A DNA stretch of 64,000 bases. Source: JAVDCA01 sp963819385. Its GTDB lineage: Bacteria > Pseudomonadota > Alphaproteobacteria > Rhizobiales > Xanthobacteraceae. Location of the stretch: NCBI GenBank assembly GCA_963819385.1, contig CAWFVV010000006.1, forward strand, positions 2,914,001-2,978,000, in the 5' to 3' direction. The notes under the pieces were generated by a model. That model saw only the letters and a list, made by a program, of their open reading frames with translations. It was not told where the DNA came from and ran no database searches. Positions 63,527-64,000 of the stretch are shown one piece after another. Positions within the stretch are counted from its first letter, which is position 1; each line of letters begins with the position of its first letter. Position numbers and translations under genes: made by a program.

Positions 63527-64000
63527 TCAGCCCGATGCACAGCCGCCACATGAATCGCAGCAAGCGTCCGCGCTCCAGGCCTCCCGTCCCTCCTTGATGA
63601 GGAACCAGACAATCGCCAGCGATGTGACGGAGTCGATCCACCACGAGCCGATTAGGTACTGAGCCGCCAAGCCAAGCACCACCATCATGGAGAGCCACCC
63701 GCACGTGATGGACTCCACCGCATCGGCGCGCAACGCTCGGCTGCCGATCTGCTCGGCGATTGCGATCTTGCGCTTGGCCAGCAGATACATGATAGGAATC
63801 GCCGCCAACGCGACCATCAGGCCGGTGGTCGAGAATTCTTGGGTATGGCGGATCCACAAGCTCCAGCCGGCGCTGAGCACGATGTAGGTCGCGAGGGCAA
63901 ACAGCAGCGCGCCGCCGACCCAACTCGCGCGTTGTTCTGCCTGCTCCGAGAAATGCTGCCCGCACCGCAACTCGATCCTCAGCCGCCAGAGCAGGACCGC
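63527..64000 (-). CDS. Cation diffusion facilitator-type transporter, 5' end outside the window
   Basis: The frame is open to the right edge of the window and ends at 63527, giving 157 visible codons. It has four hydrophobic segments (RASWVGGALLFALATYIVLS, SSWWIDS preceded by MMVVLGLAAQYLIG, and SVTSLAIVWFLIKEGREAWS). ALRADAVESITCGWLSMMVV is the characteristic CDF-family region with the metal-site Asp. The C terminus CCDSCGGCASG is an unusual Cys cluster. Since the N-terminal helices lie beyond 64000, the true start cannot be seen. It completes the metal-resistance operon. Confidence 0.75.
   Translation of the reverse strand, partial: AVLLWRLRIELRCGQHFSEQAEQRASWVGGALLFALATYIVLSAGWSLWIRHTQEFSTTGLMVALAAIPIMYLLAKRKIAIAEQIGSRALRADAVESITCGWLSMMVVLGLAAQYLIGSWWIDSVTSLAIVWFLIKEGREAWSADACCDSCGGCASG

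Overview
The window looks like chromosomal DNA of a high-GC alphaproteobacterium of the order Hyphomicrobiales, near Bradyrhizobiaceae/Xanthobacteraceae. The grounds are a hopanoid gene group, a Porin_2-type porin, two tripartite-tricarboxylate (Bug/TctC) binding proteins, an FdoGHI-type formate dehydrogenase with its rhizobial accessory genes, and short palindromic repeats of the kind scattered through Bradyrhizobium-like genomes. The lineage is inferred from family content; no rRNA or tRNA gene was found.

Layout: 0-2.7 kb holds hypothetical genes and a mosaic of gene fragments. 2.7-9.1 kb holds a GNAT-like transferase gene and hpnG-hpnO-hpnN (hopanoid side-chain synthesis and transport). 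9.3-21 kb is a formate dehydrogenase locus: gamma, beta and alpha subunits, a small Tat protein, an HTH-TorD chaperone, then an overlapping run DUF3306-DUF3305-DUF6352-DUF6505-lipoate/biotin ligase-like, with a divergent multi-cluster ferredoxin. 21-29.7 kb holds a WD40-cytochrome c protein, an MFS carrier, an FAH-family enzyme, a GntR regulator, a TauD-like dioxygenase, a Bug protein and DUF6348. 29.8-34.8 kb holds rlmB, an M20 amidohydrolase, GlcG-like, cytochrome c and sorbosone-dehydrogenase-like genes. 35-42.4 kb holds a MASE4 hybrid kinase, a decayed cupin, a shortened KdpD with KdpE-like regulator, and the porin. 42.7-46.4 kb has epmB, bluB, epmA and efp, the EF-P beta-lysylation set interleaved with a B12 gene. 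46.6-57.5 kb holds a glutamate-synthase-like protein, aspartate dehydrogenase, a second Bug protein, a haem protein pair, a haloacetate dehalogenase-like hydrolase, dctA, DUF3237, a UPF0104 membrane protein and phoR. From about 57.6 kb to the right edge lies a Cu/Ag-type RND efflux operon (cusA, cusB, FixH-like, small proteins, CDF carrier) of visibly lower GC.

A notable property is the distribution of frame breaks. The FDH alpha and gamma genes carry a dozen or more single-base indels while neighbours of similar length are intact. Five isolated breaks occur elsewhere. Protein homology continues across each break, so most are probably base-level sequence errors. All four isolated insertion-type breaks lie on a GANNTC hexamer, one base longer than the alphaproteobacterial CcrM methylation site GANTC.

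The best candidate for a poorly described biological system is the formate dehydrogenase accessory module (14.2-20.9 kb), including a regulator-chaperone fusion preceded by twin direct repeats about five helical turns apart.
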